A DNA stretch of 64,000 nucleotides, from positions 194,990 to 258,989 of the forward strand of contig NZ_QPJU01000003.1 of assembly GCF_003337425.1 (NCBI RefSeq). The letters are read 5' to 3'. The notes beneath the pieces are model-generated. The model saw only the letters and a program-made list of their open reading frames with translations. It had not been told where the DNA came from and searched no databases. The translations under genes and the position numbers were made by a program. The stretch's first letter is position 1. Every line of letters starts with the position of its first letter. This document shows, piece by piece, positions 18,012 through 26,590 of the stretch. This stretch comes from Extensimonas vulgaris. GTDB taxonomy: Bacteria > Pseudomonadota > Gammaproteobacteria > Burkholderiales > Burkholderiaceae_C.

Positions 18012-18125
18012 ATGAAAGTTTCGGCTTCGGTCAAGAAAATTTGCCGTAACTGCAAAATCATTCGCCGCAAAGGTGTGGTGCGCGTGATTTGCACAGACCT
18101 TCGTCACAAGCAGCGCCAAGGTTGA
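18012..18125 (+). CDS. rpmJ: Ribosomal protein bL36 (L36), zinc-binding type
   Basis: A 37-residue protein, [20 protein letters not shown] and onward, with C11, C14, C27 and H32 forming the zinc ribbon of the C+ L36 form. AGGAGAAC lies five bases before the ATG. It lies between secY and rpsM in the expected place, 18 bases before rpsM. Confidence 0.96.
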   Translation: MKVSASVKKICRNCKIIRRKGVVRVICTDLRHKQRQG

Positions 18126-18143
18126 TAAAGAGAGGACGCTAAT

Positions 18144-18509
18144 ATGGCACGTATCGCTGGCATTAATATTCCGCCGCACCAACACGCCGAGATCGGCTTG
18201 ACGGCAATCTATGGCATTGGACGCTCTCGCGCCAGGAAAATTTGCGAAGCTTGTGGCATTCCCTATGCCAAAAAGATCAAAGACCTTACGGACGGCGATC
18301 TCGAAAAAATTCGCGATCAAATCGCGCAATACACCATCGAAGGTGACCTGAGGCGCGAGACCACCATGAACATCAAGCGCTTGATGGACATTGGTTGCTA
18401 TCGCGGATTCCGCCATCGTCGCGGGTTGCCAGTGCGGGGCCAGCGTACGCGTACCAATGCACGCACCCGCAAAGGGCCGCGTAAAGGCGCTGCCGCCTTG
18501 AAGAAGTAA
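18144..18509 (+). CDS. rpsM: Ribosomal protein uS13 (S13)
   Basis: 121 residues. [30 protein letters not shown] and the C-terminal [21 protein letters not shown] are S13 hallmarks. S13 lies in the 30S head, contacts the P-site tRNA and forms bridge B1. A 105-bp spacer separates it from rpsK, longer than other gaps in this block. I see no clear promoter in that spacer. Confidence 0.98.
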   Translation: MARIAGINIPPHQHAEIGLTAIYGIGRSRARKICEACGIPYAKKIKDLTDGDLEKIRDQIAQYTIEGDLRRETTMNIKRLMDIGCYRGFRHRRGLPVRGQRTRTNARTRKGPRKGAAALKK

Positions 18510-18614
18510 GTCGCGGCTTGCGCAAATACCACCTCAGTCCGGATGAATGGTGCTTCACGGAGTCGATTCACTACGTCTGATTTTGCGTAAGTACCAGAAT
18601 AGAAAGATATAGTC

Positions 18615-19019
18615 ATGGCCAAATCTCCCGCCAGCAGTGCAGCGCAGCGTGTGCGCAAAAAGGTTCGCAAGAACATTTCTGATGGCATTGCCCACGTGCA
18701 TGCTTCATTCAACAACACCATCATTACGATCACAGACCGTCAGGGCAATGCTTTGGCATGGGCCTCCTCCGGGGGGCAGGGTTTCAAGGGATCGCGTAAG
18801 TCGACGCCGTTTGCTGCACAAGTCGCCTCTGAGGTTGCTGGTCGTGCTGCAATGGAGCAGGGTATCAAAAATCTCGATGTCGAGATTAAAGGCCCCGGTC
18901 CCGGCCGTGAATCTTCTGTGCGCGCTCTTGGTGCGCTTGGTATCCGGATCACGTCGATTTCCGATGTGACACCGATTCCCCACAATGGGTGCCGCCCGCA
19001 AAAGCGCCGGCGTATTTGA
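18615..19019 (+). CDS. rpsK: Ribosomal protein uS11 (S11)
   Basis: 134 residues. [46 protein letters not shown] is the conserved core, and the C-terminus [13 protein letters not shown] is standard. S11 sits on the 30S platform next to the mRNA. Confidence 0.98.
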   Translation: MAKSPASSAAQRVRKKVRKNISDGIAHVHASFNNTIITITDRQGNALAWASSGGQGFKGSRKSTPFAAQVASEVAGRAAMEQGIKNLDVEIKGPGPGRESSVRALGALGIRITSISDVTPIPHNGCRPQKRRRI

Positions 19020-19111
19020 TTTTTTAAGACCACCGCCATCTCCGATGCGATGAGATTGCATGGGTGTGGCTCCCGCACAGCGTTGCGGTAGTTGACATAG
19101 AGGAAGTTCAA

Positions 19112-19735
19112 GTGGCACGTTATCTCGGCCCCAAGGCCAAATTGTCCCGCCGTGAAGGCACAGACCTGTTTCTCAAGAGTGCACGTCGATCGATCGCCGA
19201 CAAGGCGAAATTCGATTCGAAGCCCGGCCAACACGGGCGTACCTCGGGTGCCCGCACTTCGGACTACGGTCTGCAATTGCGTGAAAAACAAAAAGTCAAG
19301 CGCATGTACGGTGTGCTCGAAAAGCAGTTCCGCCGCTATTTCGAGGCTGCAGAGCGCCTGCGCGGCAACACCGGCGCAAATTTGCTTGCTTTGCTCGAGT
19401 CCCGCCTTGACAACGTGGTATATCGCATGGGTTTCGGCTCCACCCGTGCCGAGGCACGTCAGTTGGTGTCGCACAAAGCGATTACGGTGAATGGCCAGTC
19501 GGTGAATATTCCATCGTACCGGGTCAAGCCCGGCGATGTGATCGCGGTGCGCGAAAAATCCAAGAAGCAAAACCGTGTCGTGGAAGCCCTGCAATTGGCA
19601 GCACAAGTCGGTATGCCTGGCTGGGTTGAAGTGAATGCAGACAAGGCCGAGGGCGTCTTCAAGAAAATCCCTGACCGCGATGAGTTTGGAGCCGACATCA
19701 ATGAATCCTTGATCGTCGAGCTTTACTCGCGTTGA
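19112..19735 (+). CDS. rpsD: Ribosomal protein uS4 (S4)
   Basis: 207 residues from GTG 19112 ([20 protein letters not shown]), preceded by AGAGGAAG. A longer ATG frame from 19064 adds 16 residues not found in S4. The S4 RNA-binding domain is [35 protein letters not shown]4 starts 30S assembly and, in E. coli, represses the alpha operon. Confidence 0.97.
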   Translation: MARYLGPKAKLSRREGTDLFLKSARRSIADKAKFDSKPGQHGRTSGARTSDYGLQLREKQKVKRMYGVLEKQFRRYFEAAERLRGNTGANLLALLESRLDNVVYRMGFGSTRAEARQLVSHKAITVNGQSVNIPSYRVKPGDVIAVREKSKKQNRVVEALQLAAQVGMPGWVEVNADKAEGVFKKIPDRDEFGADINESLIVELYSR

Positions 19736-19768
19736 TTGCGCGGTTCTTAATATTAAATGCGCTCCCTG

Positions 19769-19784
19769 CCGCGAGTCATCGCGG
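19769..19784 (+). other. Hairpin in the rpsD-rpoA spacer
   Basis: CCGCGA (19769-19774), loop GTCA, TCGCGG (19779-19784), followed by the T-rich stretch TTTGGGCGTTTT. It is a weak attenuator candidate that could tune RNA polymerase alpha relative to S4. The 109-bp spacer otherwise holds only the rpoA ribosome binding site. Confidence 0.35.
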
Positions 19785-19844
19785 TTTGGGCGTTTTATCA
19801 GCCTTACCGGTGTAACGAGCTGGGGGCATTGAGAGGAAGTCTGC

Positions 19845-20840
19845 ATGCAAACCAATTTGCTGAAACCCAAGGCGATTGCCGTGGAACAATTGGGTAATAA
19901 CCGCGCAAAAGTGATTTTAGAGCCTTTCGAGCGCGGTTATGGCCATACGCTTGGTAATGCCTTGCGCCGCGTCCTGCTGTCGTCCATGGTGGGGTATGCA
20001 GCGACCGAGGTCACCATCGCCGGTGTCTTACACGAATATTCTTCGATTGACGGAGTTCAAGAAGACGTAGTGAACATCTTGCTGAATCTCAAAGGTGTTG
20101 TCTTCAAGCTTCATCATCGCGATGAGGTGACGCTGAGCTTGCGCAAGGAAGGCGAAGGTGCCGTGACCGCTGGGGATATCCAGACACCACATGATGTCGA
20201 GATCATCAATCCTGATCACGTGATTGCCCATTTGTCGCAAGGCGGCAAGTTGGACATGCAAATCAAAATTGAAAAAGGTCGTGGTTACGTGCCTGGAACT
20301 GTGCGCCGCTATAGCGATGAGCCTACAAAAGTCATGGGGCGCATCGTGCTTGACGCATCGTTTTCTCCCGTCAAGCGCGTAAGCTATACCGTTGAGAGCG
20401 CACGTGTGGAGCAGCGCACGGACCTCGACAAGTTGGTGCTGGAAATCGAAACCAATGGTGCGGTTTCAGCGGAAGACGCCGTTCGCGCGTCGGCCAAAAT
20501 TTTGGTCGAACAGCTGTCGATATTCGCACAGCTCGAAGGTGGTGCGGAGGCTGCTGCTGGAATGGGGGCAGGTGAAGCACGTGCAGGTGCTGCATTCGAT
20601 CCGATTCTTTTGCGTCCTGTGGATGAACTGGAGTTGACGGTACGCTCGGCGAATTGCCTCAAAGCCGAAAATATTTACTACATCGGCGATTTGATCCAGC
20701 GCACTGAAAATGAACTGCTCAAGACGCCGAATCTTGGGCGCAAATCTCTCAACGAAATCAAGGAAGTGTTGGCCTCACGCGGATTGACCTTGGGGATGAA
20801 GCTCGAAAATTGGCCGCCGGCGGGACTCGAAAAACGTTGA
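19845..20840 (+). CDS. rpoA: RNA polymerase alpha subunit
   Basis: 331 residues. The N-terminal dimerisation domain contains [21 protein letters not shown] and [11 protein letters not shown] flexible linker near residue 235 ([14 protein letters not shown]) leads to the C-terminal domain with [43 protein letters not shown], which binds UP elements and activators. AGAGGAAG lies upstream of the ATG. Confidence 0.98.
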   Translation: MQTNLLKPKAIAVEQLGNNRAKVILEPFERGYGHTLGNALRRVLLSSMVGYAATEVTIAGVLHEYSSIDGVQEDVVNILLNLKGVVFKLHHRDEVTLSLRKEGEGAVTAGDIQTPHDVEIINPDHVIAHLSQGGKLDMQIKIEKGRGYVPGTVRRYSDEPTKVMGRIVLDASFSPVKRVSYTVESARVEQRTDLDKLVLEIETNGAVSAEDAVRASAKILVEQLSIFAQLEGGAEAAAGMGAGEARAGAAFDPILLRPVDELELTVRSANCLKAENIYYIGDLIQRTENELLKTPNLGRKSLNEIKEVLASRGLTLGMKLENWPPAGLEKR

Positions 20841-20894
20841 TAGCATAAGCCTGAGATCTCATCATTGGGTGAGTGTCTTGGGTGAGTTCAGTAA

Positions 20895-20938
20895 AATAAG
20901 CCATATCGATCCAGGCTTATTCATTCCCTTTCAGGGGA
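20895..20938 (+). other. Two stem-loops in the 164-bp rpoA-rplQ spacer
   Basis: AATAAGCC (20895-20902) pairs perfectly with GGCTTATT (20914-20921). Directly after, TTCCC pairs with GGGAA across TTTCAG. Neither has a full T-run. The unusually long spacer for this operon suggests a leader, processing site or attenuator controlling rplQ. Confidence 0.4.
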
Positions 20939-21004
20939 AGGTGCATCGGGTGGTACCTGATCCGGCCACGCGATATTTTTATAAATGATCTCAAGGAAAG
21001 CACT

Positions 21005-21400
21005 ATGCGTCACGGACATGGACTGCGCAAGCTCAACCGTACCAGCTCACATCGTCTTGCGATGTTGCAAAACATGATGAACTCGCTCATCCAGCATGAA
21101 GCGATCAAAACGACACTGCCCAAGGCGAAAGAACTACGCCGTGTGGTTGAGCCCATGATTACTTTGGCCAAGGTGGACAGTGTTGCCAATCGGCGCCTGG
21201 CTTTCAGCCGTCTGCGCAATCGCGACAGCGTAACCAAATTGTTCAACGAGCTAGGGCCGCGCTTCAAGGCGCGTCCAGGCGGCTATACCCGCATTCTCAA
21301 GATGGGATTTCGCGTAGGAGACAACGCGCCCATGGCTTATGTGGAGCTTGTCGACCGCTCCGCTGAGGTTTCTGAGGAACCATCGAGCTTGTCTCAATAA
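21005..21400 (+). CDS. rplQ: Ribosomal protein bL17 (L17)
   Basis: 131 residues. [24 protein letters not shown] is the canonical start, and [27 protein letters not shown] the canonical core. AAGGAAAG lies before the ATG. It is the last gene of the ribosomal block. Its last codons overlap the -35 of the tRNA promoter. Confidence 0.98.
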   Translation: MRHGHGLRKLNRTSSHRLAMLQNMMNSLIQHEAIKTTLPKAKELRRVVEPMITLAKVDSVANRRLAFSRLRNRDSVTKLFNELGPRFKARPGGYTRILKMGFRVGDNAPMAYVELVDRSAEVSEEPSSLSQ

Positions 21401-21417
21401 AATTTTTGTTGTATAAT
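21389..21417 (+). promoter_or_regulatory. Promoter of tRNA-fMet
   Basis: -35 TTGTCT (21389-21394), 17-bp spacer, perfect -10 TATAAT (21412-21417). The tRNA 5' end lies 11 bp downstream. The -35 lies inside the end of rplQ. Confidence 0.7.
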
Positions 21418-21427
21418 TCGATTTTGC

Positions 21428-21504
<77 letters not shown>

Positions 21505-21512
21505 AATCTTTC

Positions 21513-21544
21513 AACCCCGCTGGTCATGCCAGCGGGGTTTTTTT
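21513..21544 (+). terminator. Rho-independent terminator after tRNA-fMet
   Basis: AACCCCGCTGG (21513-21523), loop TCATG, CCAGCGGGGTT (21529-21539), then a run of seven T (21538-21544). It is a strong GC-rich stem. Confidence 0.92.
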
Positions 21545-21593
21545 ATTGCTTTTACCAAAGTCTCCAGCCTGTGAAGGTGGCTGGCATCCACCT

Positions 21594-21759
21594 CTAGTGC
21601 AGTGTTCGACGCTATCTGCGACATAAAACCGCGTCTTTTCGGCCTGGGCCGCGTTGCAAATCCTCGCGATACCGCCCGGTATCGCTGCGGTTTGCGCCTT
21701 GCCCAGACCAAAAATCCATCGGTTTTATTTGTCGCTTCAAGCATCAAACACTGCACTAG
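21594..21759. mobile_element. CTAG-bordered 166-bp palindromic element of a second family
   Basis: The left end CTAGTGCAGTGTT and right end AACACTGCACTAG are perfect inverted repeats. The inner parts also mirror each other (GCGACA/TGTCGC, AAAACCG/CGGTTTT, CCTGGGC/GCCCAGA, GCGATACCG/CGGTATCGC), so the element folds into one long hairpin. It has no relevant reading frame and no sequence similarity to the 12066 element beyond size, symmetry and the CTAG border. It lies between the tRNA terminator and the end of the convergent oxidoreductase gene, which stops 11 bp away. Confidence 0.75.
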
Positions 21760-21770
21760 CGACCGGTTTG

Positions 21771-24700
21771 TCAGGCTGCTTTGGATGCCGGCCTGGCGAC
21801 GACTCTTTCCGGCAGATGCTGAAGCGCTTGCAATAGCTGTTCGCGCTCGCTCGCGGCAGCTTGGGCGCTTGCCAGTTTGACGTGCCCAAAGCCGCGAATT
21901 TTTTGCGGCAGCGCGGCGAAAGCCACCATTTGCGTGTAGTTGTCCGCATTCAGCCTGGGCAGCAGCGCGCGCAGGTCTTGCTCGTATTGGGCAACCAGCG
22001 CTTGTTCAAGCTTGCGCTCGGCGTTATGGCGGAACGGATCGAGCAGCGTGCCGCGCAGCCCGCGCAGGCGCGCCATCACGGCGAACGCGCGCAGGAGCCA
22101 CGGGCCCACTTCGCGCTTGACGGCCTTGCCCGTTTTGGGGTCGGTTTTGGCGAAAGGGCCGCCACCGATGTGAAAGTGCAGTGCGTAGTCGCCTTCGAAG
22201 GTTTGCGCGATTTCCTGGCGGAAGCTCGGCAGCGTGTACAGGCGCGCGACCTCCCATTCATCCTTGGCGGCCAGCAGCTTGAAGTAGCTTTGTGCGACGG
22301 CCAGGCTCAGCGCCTGCTTGTGCTCGGGCTGTGTATCGACGCGCTGCACTTCGGCAATGAAATTTTGATAGCGCTCGGCGTAGGCGGCGTTTTGGTATTC
22401 GGTCAGATAGGCGACGCGGCGCGCGATGGTTTCTGCGAGGTTTGGCTGCGCGCGGCGCGGCTGGAACTGGATCACCTGGGCGCCAGAAACCATGCGTTCG
22501 ACACGTGCGGGGTCGTGTGCGATGCAGCGGCCCCAGTGGAAGGCTTCGCGGTTCATTTCGACCGAGACGCCATTGAGCTCGATCGCGCGCTCGATGGCCG
22601 CGAGCGACAGCGGCAGTAGCCCGCGCTGCCAGGCCACGCCCACCATCAGCATGTTGCAGGCGATCGCATCGCCGAGCAGCGCCACCGCCAGGCGCTGGCC
22701 TTCGACCAGCGTGGTCGCTGCGCCGGTGATGCGGCGCACGCGCTCTATGAGCTGCTCGGGGCTGGCGTCCCAGTCGGGGTTGCGCGCAAATTCGGCCGTC
22801 GCCGTGACTTCGCTGCAGAGCACGGCGCGGCTGCGCCCAGGTGCGAGCATGGACACGGGCTCGTCGCCCGAGGCCACGATCAAATCGCAGCCGATCAGCG
22901 TGTCTGCCTCGCCTGGGCCTATGCGTGGCGCCGTGAGCTGCTCGGCACTCGGCGCGAAGTGCAGGTGCGAATAGACCGCGCCGTATTTTTGCGCCAGGCC
23001 CATCACGTCGAGCGAGAGGCAGGGCGTGCCATCGACGTAGGCCGCCATGGCCAGCACCTGGCCTATGGTCACGACGCCGGTGCCGCCAATGCCGCCCACG
23101 AGCACGTGCACGGGTGCAGCGAGCGGTGCCTGCTCGGGCTCGGGCACGTCGAAGCGCTGCGGCGCGGCGGCGCTTTTTTCGGGCTTGCGCAGGCGCCCGC
23201 CGTGCACGGTGACGAAGCTCGGGCAAAAGCCCTCGACGCAGCTAAAGTCTTTGTTGCAGGTCGATTGGTTGATGCGCCGCTTGCGCCCGAATTCGGTGTC
23301 GAGCGGTTCGATGGACAGGCAGGTGGAGACCTTGCCGCAGTCGCCGCAGCCTTCGCACACGGCGCTGTGGATGAAGCTGCGCTTGGGCGGGTCTTCCCAC
23401 TGGCCTTGCTTGCGCAGGCGCCGGCGCTCGGTGGCGCAGGGCTGCTCGTAGATGATGGCCGAGACGCCGGGAAACTCGCGCATCTCGGCCTGCACGCGCT
23501 CCATTTCGCTGCGCGGAAGCAGCGGCACGCCCGCGGGGAACTGCACGCCCGCATACTTTTGCAGGTCGTCGGTGACCACGGCGATGCGCTGCACGCCGTC
23601 GGCGCGCAGGGCTTCGACCATTTGCGGCACAGTCTGGCCGCCGCTGATGGGCTGCCCGCCGGTCATGGAGACGAAGCCATTGGCAAGCAGCTTGTAGGTG
23701 ATGGGCACGCCCGCGGCCACGGCGTGGCGGATGGCGAGCGAGCCCGAGTGCGCGTAGGTTCCGTCGCCGAGGTTGGCGAACACGTGGCGCTCTTGCGTGA
23801 AGGGCTGCTGGCCCACCCACTGCGCGCCCTCGCCGCCCATTTGCGAGATGGTTTTGCAATTGGCCGGGTCGAGGATCAGCTGCATGCCGTGGCAGCCTAT
23901 GCCGCCGAGCGTGCGGCTGCCCGGCGGCAGCTTGGTCGAGCGGTTGTGCGGGCAGCCCGAGCAAAAACTCGGCGTGCGGCGCACGGCGGGCGTGCTCTGC
24001 AGCGCGACCGTGTTGGGCGGCGCCTGCCAGTTCGCGAAGCTCGGATCGCGCTCGGCGAGCAACTGGCTGAGCACGCGCGTGACCATGAGGGCGTTGATTT
24101 CGCCCGCGTTGGGAAAGAGCCACGCCGGGCTTGCGTCGAACAAATGCCCCGTGCGCACCTTGCCGAGCACGCGCGGCGCACCAGGTGCACCGTAGAGGAT
24201 GGAGCGCACCTGGTCTTCGACGAGCGGGCGCTTTTCTTCGACCACGAGCACGGTGTGCAGCCCGCGCGCGAATTGCCGCACGATCTCCGGATCGACAGGC
24301 CAGACCATGCCGAGCTTGAGCACGCGCACGCCCAGTGCCTGTGCGCGTTCGGCGTCGAGGCCCAGATTGGCGAGCGCCTTGCGCACTTCGTGGTAGGTTT
24401 TGCCCGCGCAGATGATGCCAAGCCACGCCTCGTGCGCATCGTGCGTGATGCGGTTGAGGCCGTTGGCGCGCGCATAGGCGAGGGCGGCGTAGAGGCGCCG
24501 GTGGTAGAGCGTTTCTTCGGCGGGCAGGATGGTGGCCAGGCTCGCGGGCTGGATCCAGCGCTCGGTATCGAACGTCGCGTCCGCGTCTGGCAGGGTGATG
24601 TGCGGATGCGTGGGCGAAAGCTGCAGCACGCTCGCGCTCTCGACCACGTCGGTCACGAGCTTGAGGCTGGCCCAGGCGCCGCTGTAGCGGCTCATGGCGA

Positions 24701-25274
24701 TGCCGTGCAGGCCGTAGTCGAGAATTTCCTGCACGTTGCTCGGGTAGAGCACGGGCATGCCCAGCGATTCGAGTGCGATGTCGGAGTAGCAGGCCACGGT
24801 GGAGGACTTGGCGCCGTGGTCGTCGCCGACCAGCGCGAGCGATCCGCCCAGGCGGCTCGTGCCGGCCCAGTTGGCGTGACGCAGGGCGTCCATCGCGCGG
24901 TCCAGCCCCGGCCCCTTGCCGTACCAGAGGCCGAACACGCCGTCGTATTTCGCGCCGGGGAACATGTTCACGTACTGCGAGCCCCACACCGAGGTGGCGC
25001 CGAGCTCCTCGTTCACGCCGGGGCGAAAGACGATGTGGTTCTCTTGCAGCAGCTTGTGCACTTTGCGCAGCGCACCATCGATCGCCGCGAGCGGCGAGCC
25101 CTGGTAGCCAGAGATGAAGCCCGCGGTGTGGTGGCCGGCGGCCACGTCGCGCCGGCGCTGGTCGAGCGCGAGGCGCACCAGCGCCTGCGTGCCGGTCATG
25201 TAGGCCCAGCCTTCGGTGAGGGTGTATTTGTCGTCGAGCGAAGCGTCGAGACGGCGTGGCAGCGTGTGGGTCAT
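21771..25274 (-). CDS. Indolepyruvate:ferredoxin oxidoreductase, fused subunits
   Basis: 1167 residues from ATG 25274, with GGAG upstream. The long frame continues upstream without conserved sequence. It oxidatively decarboxylates aryl-pyruvates to aryl-acyl-CoA with ferredoxin. The N-terminal pyrimidine-binding part has TGTQALVRLALDQRRRD and GVNEELGATSVWGSQ. The middle TPP part carries the cysteine motif CSGCPHNRST and GGIGCHGM. A cysteine-rich cluster (CEGCGDCGKVSTC, then CNKDFSCVEGFCP) follows. The C-terminal gamma-type domain is GGIGGTGVVTIGQVLAMAA. The length fits the fused IOR family of betaproteobacteria. It is the last gene of a three-gene minus-strand run with an acyl-CoA dehydrogenase and a CoA-transferase, suggesting catabolism of aromatic or branched 2-oxoacids. 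The exact substrate is unknown. Confidence 0.92.
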   Translation of the reverse strand: MTHTLPRRLDASLDDKYTLTEGWAYMTGTQALVRLALDQRRRDVAAGHHTAGFISGYQGSPLAAIDGALRKVHKLLQENHIVFRPGVNEELGATSVWGSQYVNMFPGAKYDGVFGLWYGKGPGLDRAMDALRHANWAGTSRLGGSLALVGDDHGAKSSTVACYSDIALESLGMPVLYPSNVQEILDYGLHGIAMSRYSGAWASLKLVTDVVESASVLQLSPTHPHITLPDADATFDTERWIQPASLATILPAEETLYHRRLYAALAYARANGLNRITHDAHEAWLGIICAGKTYHEVRKALANLGLDAERAQALGVRVLKLGMVWPVDPEIVRQFARGLHTVLVVEEKRPLVEDQVRSILYGAPGAPRVLGKVRTGHLFDASPAWLFPNAGEINALMVTRVLSQLLAERDPSFANWQAPPNTVALQSTPAVRRTPSFCSGCPHNRSTKLPPGSRTLGGIGCHGMQLILDPANCKTISQMGGEGAQWVGQQPFTQERHVFANLGDGTYAHSGSLAIRHAVAAGVPITYKLLANGFVSMTGGQPISGGQTVPQMVEALRADGVQRIAVVTDDLQKYAGVQFPAGVPLLPRSEMERVQAEMREFPGVSAIIYEQPCATERRRLRKQGQWEDPPKRSFIHSAVCEGCGDCGKVSTCLSIEPLDTEFGRKRRINQSTCNKDFSCVEGFCPSFVTVHGGRLRKPEKSAAAPQRFDVPEPEQAPLAAPVHVLVGGIGGTGVVTIGQVLAMAAYVDGTPCLSLDVMGLAQKYGAVYSHLHFAPSAEQLTAPRIGPGEADTLIGCDLIVASGDEPVSMLAPGRSRAVLCSEVTATAEFARNPDWDASPEQLIERVRRITGAATTLVEGQRLAVALLGDAIACNMLMVGVAWQRGLLPLSLAAIERAIELNGVSVEMNREAFHWGRCIAHDPARVERMVSGAQVIQFQPRRAQPNLAETIARRVAYLTEYQNAAYAERYQNFIAEVQRVDTQPEHKQALSLAVAQSYFKLLAAKDEWEVARLYTLPSFRQEIAQTFEGDYALHFHIGGGPFAKTDPKTGKAVKREVGPWLLRAFAVMARLRGLRGTLLDPFRHNAERKLEQALVAQYEQDLRALLPRLNADNYTQMVAFAALPQKIRGFGHVKLASAQAAASEREQLLQALQHLPERVVARPASKAA

Positions 25275-25339
25275 GAGGGGCTCCTCGGGGTGATGGTGGA
25301 TGCCGGGCGGAATGCGATGCTGGGCGCGGAAATAGAGGC

Positions 25340-26500
25340 TCAATACGAGCGCGGCATGCCCAGCTGGTGCTGCGCCACCTGCGCGAGCACGAGGTTGTTG
25401 GAGATCGGCGCGGTGCGAAACAGCCGCGTTTCCTTCCATTTGCGCTCGATGTCGTATTCGCAGGCCACGCCGAAGCCGCCGTAGGTGGTCATCGCGGCCT
25501 CGGCGGCCTCCCAGGCGGCTTCGCTTGCGAGGTACTTGGCCATGTTGCTTTCGGGGCCGCAGGGGCGGTTTTGGTCGAACAGGGCCGCGGCCTTGTTGCG
25601 CATGAGTTCGGCGGCTTCGAGGTTCATGTGCGCGCGCGCGATCGGGAATTGCACGCCCTGGTTCGCGCCTATGGGGCGGTCGAAAACCACGCGTTCGCCC
25701 GCATAGCGCGACGCGCGCTCGACCATCCACTGGCCGTTGCCGAGGATTTCGCCCGTGGCGATGATGCGCTCGGCGTTGAGCGAGTCGAGCAGGTAGTAAA
25801 AGCCCTTGCCTTCCTCGCCGATGCGGTCGTCATCCGACACTTCGAGGTTGTCGATGAACACCTGGTTGGTGTGGTGGTTGAGCATGGTGCGGATAGGCTT
25901 GGCCTGCAGGGCGGGGCCGGCTTTTTTGATGTCCACGAGGAACAGCGTGAGGCCGTCGGTCTTGCGCTGGGCTTCTTCATACGGCGTGGTGCGTGTGATC
26001 AAAAGGTACAAGTCGGACTGCAGGAAGCGCGAGGTCCAGATTTTTTGTCCGTTGATCACATAGCCGCCCGGCACCTTGCGCGCAAAAGTCTTGATGCGCA
26101 GGGTGTTCGAGCCCGCGTCGGGCTCGGTCACGCCGAAGGCCTGCAGGCGCAGGCTGCCGTCGGCGATGCGCGGCAGGTATTTGCGCTTTTGCTCGGGGCT
26201 GCCGTGGCGTAGCACTGAGCCCATGGTGTACATCTGCGCGTGGCACACGGCACCATTGCCGCCGCAGCGGTTGACCTCCTGCAGGATCAGGCTGGCGTCG
26301 AGGATACCCAGGTTGGAGCCGCCGTATTCCTCGGGGATCAGCGCCGCGAGCCAGCCCGCCTTGGTCATGGCCTGCACGAATTCCTCGGGGTAGGCGTGCT
26401 GCTCGTCGAGCCTGCGCCAGTATTCGTCGCCAAACTCCTTGCACAGCGCGCGCACTGCGGCGCGCATTTCGTTCTGGGTGTCGGTGTAGTCGAAGTTCAT
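25340..26500 (-). CDS. Acyl-CoA dehydrogenase
   Basis: 386 residues from ATG 26500 (MNFDYTDTQNEMRAAVRALC). A 14-residue TTG extension is not conserved. Family features: FGVTEPDAGSNTLRIKT (FAD/substrate binding), WTSRFLQSDL and the C-terminal ATYGGFGVACEYDIERKWKETRLFRTAPISNNL, where family members have the R...G..I.E segment. It takes two hydrogens from acyl-CoA and passes electrons to ETF. etfBA are encoded at 37.2-38.9 kb. It lies 65 bp upstream of the oxidoreductase start and 90 bp after the CoA-transferase, likely one operon. The specific acyl-CoA is not evident. Confidence 0.9.
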   Translation of the reverse strand: MNFDYTDTQNEMRAAVRALCKEFGDEYWRRLDEQHAYPEEFVQAMTKAGWLAALIPEEYGGSNLGILDASLILQEVNRCGGNGAVCHAQMYTMGSVLRHGSPEQKRKYLPRIADGSLRLQAFGVTEPDAGSNTLRIKTFARKVPGGYVINGQKIWTSRFLQSDLYLLITRTTPYEEAQRKTDGLTLFLVDIKKAGPALQAKPIRTMLNHHTNQVFIDNLEVSDDDRIGEEGKGFYYLLDSLNAERIIATGEILGNGQWMVERASRYAGERVVFDRPIGANQGVQFPIARAHMNLEAAELMRNKAAALFDQNRPCGPESNMAKYLASEAAWEAAEAAMTTYGGFGVACEYDIERKWKETRLFRTAPISNNLVLAQVAQHQLGMPRSY

Positions 26501-26590
26501 GAAGTTGCTCTCAGGGAATGGATCAAAAAGCGCGGAGGCCAAGAGGGTGCGGCTATCGGTGCGGCTATCGGTGCGCTGCTTCCGGCAATG

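Noticed and set aside
22959-25484. 841-residue plus-strand reading frame
   Set aside because: Antisense to the indolepyruvate oxidoreductase. No conserved domain visible.
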